Source: a virus
Direction: 5' to 3' (one strand)
IMG/VR virus record: IMGVR_UViG_3300021478_000022
Span: 1 to 64,000 of that record
DNA: 64,000 nucleotides
Below the pieces are notes generated by a model. That model made no database searches and had not been told where the DNA came from. It worked only from the letters and a program-made list of their open reading frames with translations. A program made the position numbers and the translations under genes. This document shows, in pieces, positions 39,319-48,462 of the stretch (its first letter is position 1; every line of letters starts with the position of its first letter).

Positions 39319-41141
39319 TTCAGCCACCTCTCAATCCAGGTAAATATTTCGCTCACATTCTCCCTGCCGTATACGCAGCCTTTGTAGCGGTCCTGATAGG
39401 CCGGATTCGTCCACGAGTCCTTCATCGCCTCGGAGAAGCTGACCAGCCGTTCCTTGTGGGCACTATTTCCAGCTGGCCTCCACCAGGTCACAACGGGGAC
39501 GCCCATGTAATGGGCCATGATTCCTAATCCGCATTGGTAACTCACCACCACCTTGGCCTTCTTCAGGAACGCCAGCGTCTCCCCTATCTCCATCTTTCCA
39601 ATCAAGTCCATCCAGACCATCCCCGCCTCCGCCACCCCCTGTTTGACCCACTTGTCCCAGAACGACCTGTCGTAAGGTGCCCCCACCACGGCGATGTTCA
39701 GCCCCCGCTCCGTGAGACGCTGGCCCAGCTCGACCCAGTGCTTGGGCTCCCACAGCCACCCCATGTTGTGCCCTTCCTCCGTGTGCCCCGACTCCGGGCC
39801 CAGGTAGAAGGCCGCGAACGGCGCCGCCGCATCCCCGACGTCCGAACCACGCTCGGTCCCGGTCCAGTCGAACTCGTCAATGACCGCCCAGTCGACGGGA
39901 TGCTCCGGCAACCACGTCTCCAGTCGCTCTCCACGCTCCAGGACCGTGTTAGGGATCAAGAAGTGATAGCCACCCCTCTCCCCGTCCGGGACGTAGCGGT
40001 AGCGGCCTTTCTCGTCGTTCTTCGGCCCCGTCTCCAGGATCGGCACGTCGAGCAGGTTAACGCTCTTGATGAACGGGAATCGGGACAGGAAGGGCACGCT
40101 CCTCCGGTCCACTTCCTTGTTGGCGTCCCCGTTGAGCAGGACGTTGATGGGTTTGTCCCCGGCGATGGACTTGATCTTCATGAGGGCCCACATGCAGTCA
40201 CCGATACCCTGCGGGAGAACGAAAGGAACCACGGAAGGACCCTCGGGGGGAGTGAAGTGCAAGACCTCGCACAGCCACCGTCTGACCTCACCCGGCAGCC
40301 CCCACTCCCCATCGTAGGTGCGGTACTGGTAGTGCCGGACGAAGTATTCCGCCACCCCACCATGATCGGCCGGGGAGAGGCTTCTCCAGTCCTTGGGGAT
40401 GAGATGGAGGGTGTTCTCGGCAGGGTCGTGAAACTGGATGGGGTGGTGCCCGACCCAGCAGATGAGGGAAGGGGTGTTGGTCGCCGACGCCACCTTGCCG
40501 GGGCCGGAGTCGATACCCACGAACGCCTCGGCGCAGTGGATGAGCGCCGCGATCATCTCCGCGTCCCCGGTCCCGAACCCGCCCCAGATGTCGTCACTGG
40601 CAGGTCGGGGGCAGAAGATGGTCTTCTGGTCGGGCAGGGGGGAGCGGTTGTCCCAGTCGAGGATGACGGGGATGCGACCGGAGGCGCGGATCAGGTCGGT
40701 TATTGATTGCATCTGGAAGTGGTGTAAGTTCTTACGCCAATTCGAGGTATTGCCCTCATAATGGCAAATCACGACGGCTGCCTTCTCTCCGTTGATCGAG
40801 GCGCCGATGGACTGGTAGTAGTCCATCGCCTTCTGACGCGCGACGGCACCAATGCGGATTTCGTAGCGCCCAAGGTCGAGGTCGTAGTTCAGGCCGAAGT
40901 TCTCCGCTAGGCAGTTGGTGATCTTGCTGTTGGGACGGTCGGTGTACTTGCAGTAGTTCTCGTAAAATCCGGCATGATGCACGGAGTCGTAATCCGACTC
41001 ATTTAGCTCCGGCTCCTGATCGTGCGAGACGCGATGGCACAGACCGATCAGCGCCGTGTGCTTGCCACGGCCGACCCTGATGGTGACTTGCCAGTCGGGA
41101 CGGTGACGGGCAAGGTGCTTGAGAACGACGCCCATTTGCAC
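39315..41141 (-). CDS. Large glycosyltransferase with family 9-like domains
   Basis: The 608-residue protein looks like two family-9-type (heptosyltransferase-like) halves. The first (residues 1-240) ends with a typical nucleotide-sugar site (AEAFVGIDSGPGKVASATNT). The second (about 310-608) has LPQGIGDCMWALMKI and a similar later site (KAKVVVSYQCGLGIMAHYMG). It may transfer heptose or a similar sugar. The usual N-terminus with the first GLGD motif is missing here. It lies just upstream in another frame (see 41142-41193), so this GTG start is probably not the original one. Confidence 0.75.
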   Translation of the reverse strand: MQMGVVLKHLARHRPDWQVTIRVGRGKHTALIGLCHRVSHDQEPELNESDYDSVHHAGFYENYCKYTDRPNSKITNCLAENFGLNYDLDLGRYEIRIGAVARQKAMDYYQSIGASINGEKAAVVICHYEGNTSNWRKNLHHFQMQSITDLIRASGRIPVILDWDNRSPLPDQKTIFCPRPASDDIWGGFGTGDAEMIAALIHCAEAFVGIDSGPGKVASATNTPSLICWVGHHPIQFHDPAENTLHLIPKDWRSLSPADHGGVAEYFVRHYQYRTYDGEWGLPGEVRRWLCEVLHFTPPEGPSVVPFVLPQGIGDCMWALMKIKSIAGDKPINVLLNGDANKEVDRRSVPFLSRFPFIKSVNLLDVPILETGPKNDEKGRYRYVPDGERGGYHFLIPNTVLERGERLETWLPEHPVDWAVIDEFDWTGTERGSDVGDAAAPFAAFYLGPESGHTEEGHNMGWLWEPKHWVELGQRLTERGLNIAVVGAPYDRSFWDKWVKQGVAEAGMVWMDLIGKMEIGETLAFLKKAKVVVSYQCGLGIMAHYMGVPVVTWWRPAGNSAHKERLVSFSEAMKDSWTNPAYQDRYKGCVYGRENVSEIFTWIERWLK

Positions 41142-41193
41142 AACGTCGCCTTCAGCCCAAGCCGTGGCTGAACCGGATTAGCAGTTTGACCAT
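41142..41193 (-). other. Out-of-frame N-terminus of the glycosyltransferase (frameshift)
   Basis: An ATG at 41193, after AAAGGAGGT, opens MVKLLIRFSHGLG and then meets TGA at 41152-41154. After one extra base the sequence continues EGDVVQMGVVLKHL in the frame of the large glycosyltransferase. Together these restore a normal family-9 N-terminus. Either a mutation, an assembly error or a +1 programmed frameshift at GGC-TGA explains it. Confidence 0.6.
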
Positions 41194-41201
41194 GACTTGG
41201 A

Positions 41202-41390
41202 TTAACCTCCTTTCGTCGCGTAATCGATGATTTCTTGCACCCTTGCCTCAGGCAACGGTGGCTGCTCAGGAATGGAGTCCCATGCACACTGCGCACAGAC
41301 GAAGATGCCGTTCCAGTCCGGTATCGGCTCTGGCGCCAAGATGGCGCTCACCACTGTATCCATTGCTCGTTGGCAGCGAGGGCAGTTCAT
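41202..41390 (-). CDS. Small zinc-binding protein
   Basis: The 62-residue protein has CPRCQR near its start and CAQC further on, a ribbon-type zinc site. Its ATG overlaps the previous stop as ATGA. Its last codons contain the ribosome site of the glycosyltransferase. The function is unknown. Confidence 0.68.
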   Translation of the reverse strand: MNCPRCQRAMDTVVSAILAPEPIPDWNGIFVCAQCAWDSIPEQPPLPEARVQEIIDYATKGG

Positions 41391-41539
41391 TCCTGCACCT
41401 CCTGCTTGAGCGCCTCGATCACCTGATCGAACGCCTCTTGGAGTGGTTCGGCCTGTTCGGCATCGTCAAGGTGGATGCCCAGTTCCAAGGCCAGTCCGAC
41501 CTTCTCGATCAGGTTCTCCATCGCTTCGCTTGTGGTCAT
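41387..41539 (-). CDS. Very small helical protein
   Basis: The 50-residue protein (starting MTTSEAMENLIEKVGLALEL) is acidic and helical. Both ends overlap the neighbouring genes by four bases (ATGA), which supports it. The function is unknown. Confidence 0.62.
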   Translation of the reverse strand: MTTSEAMENLIEKVGLALELGIHLDDAEQAEPLQEAFDQVIEALKQEVQE

Positions 41540-42696
41540 CGCTTCACCTCCTCCAGAATCGGCAGTGGAAACGTCAGCGTCCCGCCCCCGTCCAAGAACG
41601 CCTTCTCGCGCTGGATCAACTCATCGCGGAACGCCCACGGACCTACAAGGTACACGTCGGGCTTCGCTGCCCGCGAGGACTCCTCCGAGACAATCGGGAT
41701 GCGTGACCCCGGTGTCATGTGCATGATCTTCCGTGGGTCACGGTCGGATGCTGCCATGATGTGGTCTTGGTCGATTCCGCAATACTGGAGCACCGTGTTC
41801 ATCTTCGTGGAGGCGCCCAGAAGGTGCACGATCTTGTTCTTGTGCCAGCACTCGTCCAGATAGGCCACCAGCCGCTCCCGGCACGTCCTGACCACCTCCG
41901 GGAAGGCCAGAGGGTACGGGATGGGGTACGGCGTGGGCTGCAAAACCTTGGGCGGCTCCAGCCCAGCGTACAACCGGATCGACCCACCGTTGCACTGGTT
42001 GTAGCTGACCTTGTGCGTGTGCATCCCGGCCTTGCGTACCACGTAATCCAAGGTGTACGCCGAGAAGTAGGACAGGTGCTCATGGCAAACCGAGTCCCAC
42101 GCGCCGTTGTACAGGGCGCGCAGGTCGGCAACCTCGACGCACCACAGACCACCCGGCGCCAGGTTGTCGCTGACGGCCTTGGCAAAGCCCACGGGGTCGG
42201 GGGTGTCGTAGAAGCAGGCGATGGTGAAGATAAGGTCGAACTTCTCACGAGCAAGAAGATGAGTCGGGTAAAAGGCTTTGATGCGGACATGGGTCACCGG
42301 CAAAAGCACATCGCTAGGATCAACCCCTACTAAGTTCTGGTCGTAGGTCTGCGGTCCCCAGGAAAAGAAATTGAGCAGCGTGCCATCGTTGCAGCCGATG
42401 TCCAGGACTCGTTTCGGCCATTCTCCCAGAAGAGTCCTTGCTTCTCTTGCGATTCCTTCCAAGTGTTCTCGCATCGTCTGCGTCACCCCGCTCCTGTACC
42501 AGTAGTTCCGGTACATCAACTCCGGGTCCACCGCATCGCGGAGCTGCACCAGTCCGCACCCCAGATGGCACCGCGACAGCACCAGCGGGAACCGGGGTGG
42601 GTCGGGTTCGCCGATCTTGGGAAACTGACCGCCGAGGCACTGCTCCCCGAAGTCGAGGATGGTTTCCAGGGGTCCACCGCAGACGCGACAGGTCAT
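41536..42696 (-). CDS. Sugar C-methyltransferase
   Basis: The 386-residue enzyme matches the NDP-sugar C-methyltransferase family (TylC3/NovU type). An N-terminal zinc domain (CRVCG, CHLGCG) leads to a SAM domain with VLDIGCNDGTLL (about residues 97-108). CHEHLSYFS follows (about 204), and a C-terminal domain starts near 250 (HLLGASTKMNTV). These enzymes add a methyl group to a ring carbon of a deoxysugar. The gene lies among glycosyltransferases, so a branched-chain sugar is likely. Confidence 0.85.
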   Translation of the reverse strand: MTCRVCGGPLETILDFGEQCLGGQFPKIGEPDPPRFPLVLSRCHLGCGLVQLRDAVDPELMYRNYWYRSGVTQTMREHLEGIAREARTLLGEWPKRVLDIGCNDGTLLNFFSWGPQTYDQNLVGVDPSDVLLPVTHVRIKAFYPTHLLAREKFDLIFTIACFYDTPDPVGFAKAVSDNLAPGGLWCVEVADLRALYNGAWDSVCHEHLSYFSAYTLDYVVRKAGMHTHKVSYNQCNGGSIRLYAGLEPPKVLQPTPYPIPYPLAFPEVVRTCRERLVAYLDECWHKNKIVHLLGASTKMNTVLQYCGIDQDHIMAASDRDPRKIMHMTPGSRIPIVSEESSRAAKPDVYLVGPWAFRDELIQREKAFLDGGGTLTFPLPILEEVKR

Positions 42697-43616
42697 AGAT
42701 TCGCCCTCCAGTACCGCTCCGTCAGTTCCGTCAGAACTCCCACGTACTGCTCAGGCCCCCAGACCGTGACGGGGGGCAGCAAGTCATCGATCTTCGCAGG
42801 GATCGCGTCCAGCGAACTGTAGACGTGTATCCGGTCCTCACGCATGGTCCCCTCGTCGTCCACCACCATCACCGGCCTTGCGAACGCCGTGGCGAATCGT
42901 GGCGATGTCGGGGACCCACCCTTGCCGCCTTTCGAGGGAGGAAGGACGAACAGGAAGTGGCTGATGTCCTCGACCAAGGGTGCCAGCCCTTCGACCCAAG
43001 CCGACCAGGAGTGCATGACGACCTTGCCGCCCAGAGTTTCTATTTGCTTGACGTATTCTCGGTGCAGTTTAATCCGGTCGGGACACCACATGACTGATAC
43101 GTCAGGGCAGAAGGCCGTGAATGGCACATGTCTGAACAAAGCCCACTTCGCCATCTCCAGCGTGTACTTCTTCGGCTCGCAGTACCCGAACGTCCCGATG
43201 TGCATGGGCCGCTGCTTGGGAACCACGCAGAACGGCAGCACCGGCTGGCGCAGCAGGACTGGCCGGTAGGCATCCAGCTTCTCCTCGGCCTGCTGGGTCC
43301 AGACGAAGGAGGGATAGTCCCCCGGAGTCGGCACACCGGGGTTGTCGTTGTTGTGGACGACGCCGAACTTGATCCGCCGCTCTCGCAGAAAGGAGATGTC
43401 GGCGTCGATCCTGTCGCGCGGGTAGTTCTTGCCCTCGGTGATGAGGAACACATAGTCCGCCTCGGACTCCCCCTTCTCGCCAAGGAACACCTGTGGCCAA
43501 CGACTGAGGCTGACGCGCCAGGCTTTGCAGTGCCGGGCGATGGTGAGCGCCCAGTTGTCCAGGGCCTCGAAGGGGGAACTGCCGGGGAACAGGAAGTGGA
43601 CACGGTTGTGCTTCAT
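42693..43616 (-). CDS. Putative glycosyltransferase
   Basis: The 307-residue protein has a GT-B-like layout with a C-terminal segment (HFLFVLPPSKGGKGGSPTSP, then ATAFARPVMVVDDEG) like a nucleotide-sugar site. It starts at an ATG that overlaps the previous stop as ATGA. The longer frame upstream is a shadow. The family is not certain; context strongly suggests a sugar-handling enzyme. Confidence 0.6.
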   Translation of the reverse strand: MKHNRVHFLFPGSSPFEALDNWALTIARHCKAWRVSLSRWPQVFLGEKGESEADYVFLITEGKNYPRDRIDADISFLRERRIKFGVVHNNDNPGVPTPGDYPSFVWTQQAEEKLDAYRPVLLRQPVLPFCVVPKQRPMHIGTFGYCEPKKYTLEMAKWALFRHVPFTAFCPDVSVMWCPDRIKLHREYVKQIETLGGKVVMHSWSAWVEGLAPLVEDISHFLFVLPPSKGGKGGSPTSPRFATAFARPVMVVDDEGTMREDRIHVYSSLDAIPAKIDDLLPPVTVWGPEQYVGVLTELTERYWRANL

Positions 43617-44350
43617 CGGATGAACTCCTCCCACATCGGTCGCCACAGTTGCGGTTGCTCCAGCCACCCCCAGTACACCCCAGGCTTGGAGTCGATGCGT
43701 CCCGTCAGGGGAGGGTCGGACATCTCCTCCATCTTGCGGAAGAACGCAGGCCACTTGGGGTGACGGAGGCACTCATCTAGTGCAAATGTATGCGGATGCC
43801 GACCGAACTTCTTCTGAAGCACTACTAGGCAATCTGCGCGGTCGTAAGACTCATGCGCGTTCCGCTGATTGCACTCCCCGTAGACGTACTCACGGTCCTT
43901 GCCCCACTGCCCGAACTCCTCCGGGTGCTCATCCGTGAGAATGTCCTCGATGAAGTAGTAGCCCCCCACCTTCAGGTTCGGCCAGAGGATGTCCCGGCTG
44001 ATGCGCTGCCACTCCGCCCGGTGCCCGCAGTCGTCGATGATGACGTCGAAGTATTCGGGAGGGAACAGCAGCGCGATGCCGGGGTCCTGCTGGAAGCGCT
44101 GGTAGATGGTCAGGCGCGGATCAGTGACCTCGCGGCAGTCGTGCAGGTCGATGGCGTGGACTTCCCCCAGCGGGAACATCTTGAGCCAGAACTTCAGGGA
44201 GTTGCCGTGGTCGATGCCCAGCTCCAGAATCTTTGCCGGGAAGGCGGTCATGGGACCGAGGAATCGCTCGTATACGGGCATATAGGTATGTTGGCCCTTG
44301 TCTGTGCCACATTCCCTCGCAACTCTTTCCCATTCGCAAGAGAACGTCAT
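43613..44350 (-). CDS. SAM methyltransferase, macrocin O-methyltransferase-like
   Basis: The 245-residue enzyme has GTDKGQHTYMPVYERFL, then ILELGIDHGNSLKFWLKMFP and FDVIIDDCGH. This pattern is typical of MycE/TylF-like and rhamnosyl O-methyltransferases that methylate sugar hydroxyls. The start overlaps the HNH gene stop as ATGA. It probably methylates a glycan made by the neighbouring enzymes. Confidence 0.82.
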   Translation of the reverse strand: MTFSCEWERVARECGTDKGQHTYMPVYERFLGPMTAFPAKILELGIDHGNSLKFWLKMFPLGEVHAIDLHDCREVTDPRLTIYQRFQQDPGIALLFPPEYFDVIIDDCGHRAEWQRISRDILWPNLKVGGYYFIEDILTDEHPEEFGQWGKDREYVYGECNQRNAHESYDRADCLVVLQKKFGRHPHTFALDECLRHPKWPAFFRKMEEMSDPPLTGRIDSKPGVYWGWLEQPQLWRPMWEEFIR

Positions 44351-44922
44351 TGCACGCTCCTCCAGTTGTTCCCGTTCCTTATCTCTTTGATGGCACCATA
44401 AGTTACACCAAACTTGTCAGCGATGGCTTGCAAGGCACCCTTGGGCAATCGCTTTTGACGGCCAACCATTCCTTGAGCTATGACGCGACGTATTTCAACA
44501 ACAGCATCACGGCTTAGCTTTGCCATGCCATTGCGTTCTCCGGCATTGTCGGTGCCGTGGAACGCGCGGTCGTCCTTGTTTTGCTTGGACGTTCCCCATT
44601 GCAGATTGTCGAGTCGATTGTTCGCTGGATTCCGGTCGGGAAAGTGCCGACATTCCATGCCTTCGGGGCAAGGGCCGACGAAAGTTTCCAGAACTAGCCG
44701 ATGGATGTAAGTCGCGATACTTTTGCCCTTTTTGCAAAGGCTCACGAATACGTGGCCGTACTGCTTCAATGCTTGCAATTTCATTATCCGTTCTGGGATG
44801 CTGTAAGAATGCGTCCTGAAGCCACCTCGCGGAACGGAGCGGGCCAAAGATTTCACCCGTCCAAGATTCGACACTTGGTACAGCCCTTCGTAGCCCTTGA
44901 CGTCGCGCCATTCTTCGTTCAT
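44347..44922 (-). CDS. NUMOD4/HNH homing endonuclease
   Basis: The 191-residue protein has an N-terminal NUMOD4 motif (WRDVKGYEGLYQVSNLGRVK) and an HNH core (IHRLVLETFVG, then CRHFPDRNPANNRLDNLQWG). A C-terminal helix-turn-helix follows (LQAIADKFGVTYGAIKEIRN). It is a free-standing homing endonuclease set between a glycosyltransferase and a methyltransferase. Unusually, it has exact ATGA overlaps at both ends. Its insertion did not break either neighbour. Confidence 0.88.
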   Translation of the reverse strand: MNEEWRDVKGYEGLYQVSNLGRVKSLARSVPRGGFRTHSYSIPERIMKLQALKQYGHVFVSLCKKGKSIATYIHRLVLETFVGPCPEGMECRHFPDRNPANNRLDNLQWGTSKQNKDDRAFHGTDNAGERNGMAKLSRDAVVEIRRVIAQGMVGRQKRLPKGALQAIADKFGVTYGAIKEIRNGNNWRSVQ

Positions 44923-45968
44923 AGCATCCCCATCACTTTCAGGAGTTTCGTTGCCCTCGCCGCAGTGGTGTGATTCTTCCTCGCATACTCCAAGAGCGCC
45001 TGCCTGCGTGGAGTCTGATCGTTCGACAGAGCATGGTCGATACAGTCGGCCAGTCCGTCCAGGCCGCACTCGAAGCACGTCTCCGGTGGGAACCACGGCT
45101 CCCTCCGGTAGGCCGGGTAGCAGAGCAGGATCGGGATGGCACCAGCTGCCGCCGCCTCGTAGCACCTGAGCGATTCGCAGTCGTCCGCCCCCGGAGGGAC
45201 CAGGGCCAGCTTGGACTGCTTCATGATCTCCCAGTAGGGCTCCCAGCCTCCCAGCGTGCCCGTGCAGGCGATGGAGTGGTGCATGGTGTGCGTGGAGAAC
45301 AGTTCCCGGAGCATCCGCCAGCGTACGGGCCGGTCGGGATGGCACGACCGTGGATTGCCTGCGAAGAACACGTCGAACGGTCGGTCGCCTTCCCACCATT
45401 TGTCGTCTTTTGTGGGCCAATAATTTCCAAGTACGGCCTGTTCGACTATCTCGCGTGCTTGTTCTCGCGCCGATGGTTTCGGAGTTTCTTGCGGGAACAT
45501 CCGCTCGGGCATGGCGAACGACAGGTGATGCGGACGCATGGGGTAGGGGATGGCGTCGTTGATCTCCCGGCGGAAGTAGGCGTCCACGGGGATCTGCGGT
45601 GGCTCGTGGTGCCATGCCGCATCCCATCCCTCGACGTAGGCGACTTTGCCGTTGGGAGCGAGCAGTTCCTTGATGACCCATTTGGCCCAATCCCAGTCAT
45701 GTTCACGCACAAAGCAGGCGTTCACCACGATCAGATCGAACCACGGGCACCAGTCCTGAAGCACCTCTCCTTCCCTCGACCCACTGATGGCCCGCACCTC
45801 GGGATGCGGTCCCGTGCCGTACATCGCGTCCAGGCTGCTCTTGTGCAGCCAGGGCGAGTTCACGGCGTCCACGACATTGGGCTCGCCTAGAACCTCCTGT
45901 AGGCCGTCCCAGAGGCAGGCAGAGATGTAGTCGGGGTCGTTCTTGCATGTGACGAACAGGCACTTCAT
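44919..45968 (-). CDS. Glycosyltransferase, paralogue of 47505-48461
   Basis: The 349-residue protein has ACLWDGLQEVLG at its start and the C-terminal site PGADDCESLRCYEAAAAGAI, which resembles CgeB or exostosin-like glycosyltransferases. It shares both ends with the protein at 47505-48461, including the final TTAARAT-LLKVMGM, so one arose by duplication. The ATG overlaps the previous stop as ATGA. The acceptor is unknown. Confidence 0.75.
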   Translation of the reverse strand: MKCLFVTCKNDPDYISACLWDGLQEVLGEPNVVDAVNSPWLHKSSLDAMYGTGPHPEVRAISGSREGEVLQDWCPWFDLIVVNACFVREHDWDWAKWVIKELLAPNGKVAYVEGWDAAWHHEPPQIPVDAYFRREINDAIPYPMRPHHLSFAMPERMFPQETPKPSAREQAREIVEQAVLGNYWPTKDDKWWEGDRPFDVFFAGNPRSCHPDRPVRWRMLRELFSTHTMHHSIACTGTLGGWEPYWEIMKQSKLALVPPGADDCESLRCYEAAAAGAIPILLCYPAYRREPWFPPETCFECGLDGLADCIDHALSNDQTPRRQALLEYARKNHTTAARATKLLKVMGML

Positions 45969-46651
45969 GCTTTTCTCCGCAGGACCAGAGAAGCGAAATT
46001 GTAGAGCCCGAAGATAGGCGTGCCGTAGTCGCCATAGTCGGGGGAGCCGACCGGCTTGAAGTCAGACTTGGCCTGCTCGATGAGTTCCAGCATCTTGGCG
46101 GCACTATAGCATTGACAGTGCGCTGTCAATTTCGCTGTGCCGGTTGGATGGAAGTCGGTCGTGATGGCCAGCGTGCCACCTGGAACAACAGCCACCAGGA
46201 GCCCATCGAAGAACTTCCGATCCTCACCGACGTGCTCGATGACCGACACGCACGTCACCAGATCAAACTGGCCATCCGGGAAACTGCCGTCGAAGTAAGT
46301 GAGTGACCCACCCGGTGTCGCTCCATTGCCAGCTAGTGCCCGCCTGCCCATCTCTTCTTGCTGCGCCTGGTGGTCGCCTATGTCCGACGTGGTGACGTGC
46401 GCCCCGCTCCACGTCAACAACCCAGGCAGCACCGAGTAACTGCCTCCCACGTCCAGGCATTTCTTGCCCGCCAGGTCGCTCCTGGTGCCGGCGGCAGCAA
46501 GGCAGATCGAGTATTCCCACGCCCTGTGCTCGTGGTCGAAGTTGTGACAACCGACGAACAGGTTCCGCGCATGGCCGACGCGCGCCAGCTCGTCCCCCAG
46601 GTGGTGGTAGTCGTCAGGGTGAAACGCCTTGCAGAGAGAGTGGAGCATCAT
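45965..46651 (-). CDS. Class I SAM-dependent methyltransferase
   Basis: The 228-residue protein has the motif I KCLDVGGSYSVLPG, then FDLVTCVSVIEHVGE and a PGGTLAITTDF strand, as in Methyltransf_11/23 enzymes. The ATG at 46651 overlaps the family-9 gene stop. The longer frame upstream is a shadow. It probably acts on the same glycan as its neighbours. Confidence 0.8.
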   Translation of the reverse strand: MMLHSLCKAFHPDDYHHLGDELARVGHARNLFVGCHNFDHEHRAWEYSICLAAAGTRSDLAGKKCLDVGGSYSVLPGLLTWSGAHVTTSDIGDHQAQQEEMGRRALAGNGATPGGSLTYFDGSFPDGQFDLVTCVSVIEHVGEDRKFFDGLLVAVVPGGTLAITTDFHPTGTAKLTAHCQCYSAAKMLELIEQAKSDFKPVGSPDYGDYGTPIFGLYNFASLVLRRKA

Positions 46652-47508
46652 TTGGCCTCTTCGATGTAGTTCAGCAATTCCTGATATTCCGCAGCGCGTG
46701 GATAGAAGTTCTTCTCCGATTTCGTGCAATGGCGCAGATCGACGTCTCCCTGATAAACGCCGATGCGAATAACGTGCGGAAACGCATCTGCTACCACCAG
46801 AGGCGCCGAGATGTTCCCGATGTAATACTTGCACTTGGAGATGACTCCAGCCATCTCCAGAAACCCATCCCGCGCACGGTCGATGCTGCCAAGGTCGAGC
46901 GCGCACGTCCTCCCCGGAGGGCAGACCTCGACTACCGGGATGGGGCAATGCTTCACGAAGTCCCTGAACACGTCCCACCACCCCGTTCTCGTGGCCTCGG
47001 GCTTGTACTTGCCCTCCAGCGCCACAAAGGGGCCTTCAGGGACCGGCTCTTTAGGGCAGTCTGATGGCAGGTCGAAGTAATGGCTCTGGCGCCCGACGCC
47101 GGCCAGGTCGCAGAAGTAATCCAGGAGAGTACCGTTGAGTTCCTTCGTTTCGCTGAAGCCAAGATTGTAGACCATCTCGTAGCCGTGCTCTGGCCTGAAC
47201 GCATTGTGAATGATGTGCGACTTGCCGCGCAGCGTTCTGACCTGGACGCCATCGACGACCTCGACGGTCGAGCAGTCCCCATCCATGTACCATGACTTCT
47301 CCACTATGGCATGGCGAACGAACGATTGCGCTTCCAGCAAATCTGCGGCGTTGCCTCCCCGGTGCGAAATCCAGAAGTCCGCGCGGCAGCCATGTCGCGC
47401 CGCGAGAGCGCGAGCGGCAGGGACCGACCACAGCATGTCACCGTGGAGTTCAGGGCTACAGATGGCGATGATGCGTTCGCTCATTTTCAAACCCGGCCCG
47501 TTAATCAT
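46648..47508 (-). CDS. Glycosyltransferase family 9-like protein
   Basis: The 286-residue protein begins IIAICSPELHGDMLWSVPAA, where HGDML replaces the usual LGD motif. It ends with a site-like KYYIGNISAPLVVADAF. This resembles a shortened heptosyltransferase. The degenerate motifs may mean altered donor use or loss of activity. Both ends overlap neighbours by four bases. Confidence 0.62.
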   Translation of the reverse strand: MINGPGLKMSERIIAICSPELHGDMLWSVPAARALAARHGCRADFWISHRGGNAADLLEAQSFVRHAIVEKSWYMDGDCSTVEVVDGVQVRTLRGKSHIIHNAFRPEHGYEMVYNLGFSETKELNGTLLDYFCDLAGVGRQSHYFDLPSDCPKEPVPEGPFVALEGKYKPEATRTGWWDVFRDFVKHCPIPVVEVCPPGRTCALDLGSIDRARDGFLEMAGVISKCKYYIGNISAPLVVADAFPHVIRIGVYQGDVDLRHCTKSEKNFYPRAAEYQELLNYIEEAK

Positions 47509-48461
47509 GCTTCCATTCCCATGACCTTCAAAAGCTGCTTGGCCCTTGCCGCCGTCGTGTGATATTCCCGCGCATATTCCTGAAGGGCGCGACTCTTGGC
47601 GGTTGCGTCATGCGCCAAGGCTTCATCAATGTGCTCGGGCAGCGTATCCGCAGTGCAGTTGACAATCAGTTCCGCCGGGAACCAGGGATCGCGCACATGA
47701 TCGGGATAGCCCACGAAAATGGGAATGGTCCCGCACGCCGCCGCCTCGAAGGTGCGCAGCGAATCTGCCAAGTCTGCCGCTGAAGGACAGAGCGCGAACT
47801 TGGCACGCCGCAGCATAGCCAAATATTCGTCTTGGCCCAGTCCCAAGCCGCATGTGGCAATGACCGACCGATGCTTCTTCGCAGTCCGAAAGACATTCCT
47901 TAGCATCGGCCAGCGGACTTCGTGTCCCGGTAAACACGTCGCCGGATCGCCAACGAAGAACAAGTCGATGGGGCGAGACGACGATTCTGCAAACCACCGG
48001 GACGGCGCTGCGAAATTCAAATGGTGCGGCTTCATGGGATAGGTCACTTTGCCAGAAATCTCTTTGCGGAAATAGGCGTCGACGTGAATCTTGGGACGGG
48101 TGATCTGCCATGCCGCGTCCCAGCCTTCCACGAAAGCCACCTTGCCGCCCTTGCTCAAATTCCGCTGCCATTCCTTCGCCCACGTCCACGACCAGTCCAC
48201 GTTCTTTTTTCGATTGAAGCAAGCATTGAAGATTATGAGGTCATATTTGCCAGTCGGCCATCTTATACCATTCCTTGTGCCACTGATCGCCGCCACGGCC
48301 GCTTCTCGTACTCCATCGGGCTCTATATCGGACTTGTGCAGCCACGAGGCATTGATCGCATCAATGATGTTCTCCTCGCCTAGAACCTCCTGCAAACCAT
48401 CCCAAAGACAGGCGCTCAAATAATCGCACTCCCCTGACGAGGTTACGAAGGATACCCGCAT
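47505..48461 (-). CDS. Glycosyltransferase, paralogue of 44919-45968
   Basis: The 318-residue protein shares ACLWDGLQEVLGEENIIDAI with the start of the other paralogue, and LKVMGM with its end. Its C-terminal site reads ALCPSAADLADSLRTFEAAA. GAGGG lies before the ATG at 48461, inside a short copy of the end of the methyltransferase at 48997. The acceptor is unknown. Confidence 0.75.
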   Translation of the reverse strand: MRVSFVTSSGECDYLSACLWDGLQEVLGEENIIDAINASWLHKSDIEPDGVREAAVAAISGTRNGIRWPTGKYDLIIFNACFNRKKNVDWSWTWAKEWQRNLSKGGKVAFVEGWDAAWQITRPKIHVDAYFRKEISGKVTYPMKPHHLNFAAPSRWFAESSSRPIDLFFVGDPATCLPGHEVRWPMLRNVFRTAKKHRSVIATCGLGLGQDEYLAMLRRAKFALCPSAADLADSLRTFEAAACGTIPIFVGYPDHVRDPWFPAELIVNCTADTLPEHIDEALAHDATAKSRALQEYAREYHTTAARAKQLLKVMGMEA

Positions 48462-48462
48462 C

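Noticed and set aside
39534-40706. A 390-codon plus-strand open frame
   Set aside because: It is the complement of the large glycosyltransferase gene and has the Arg/His-rich composition of a shadow frame.
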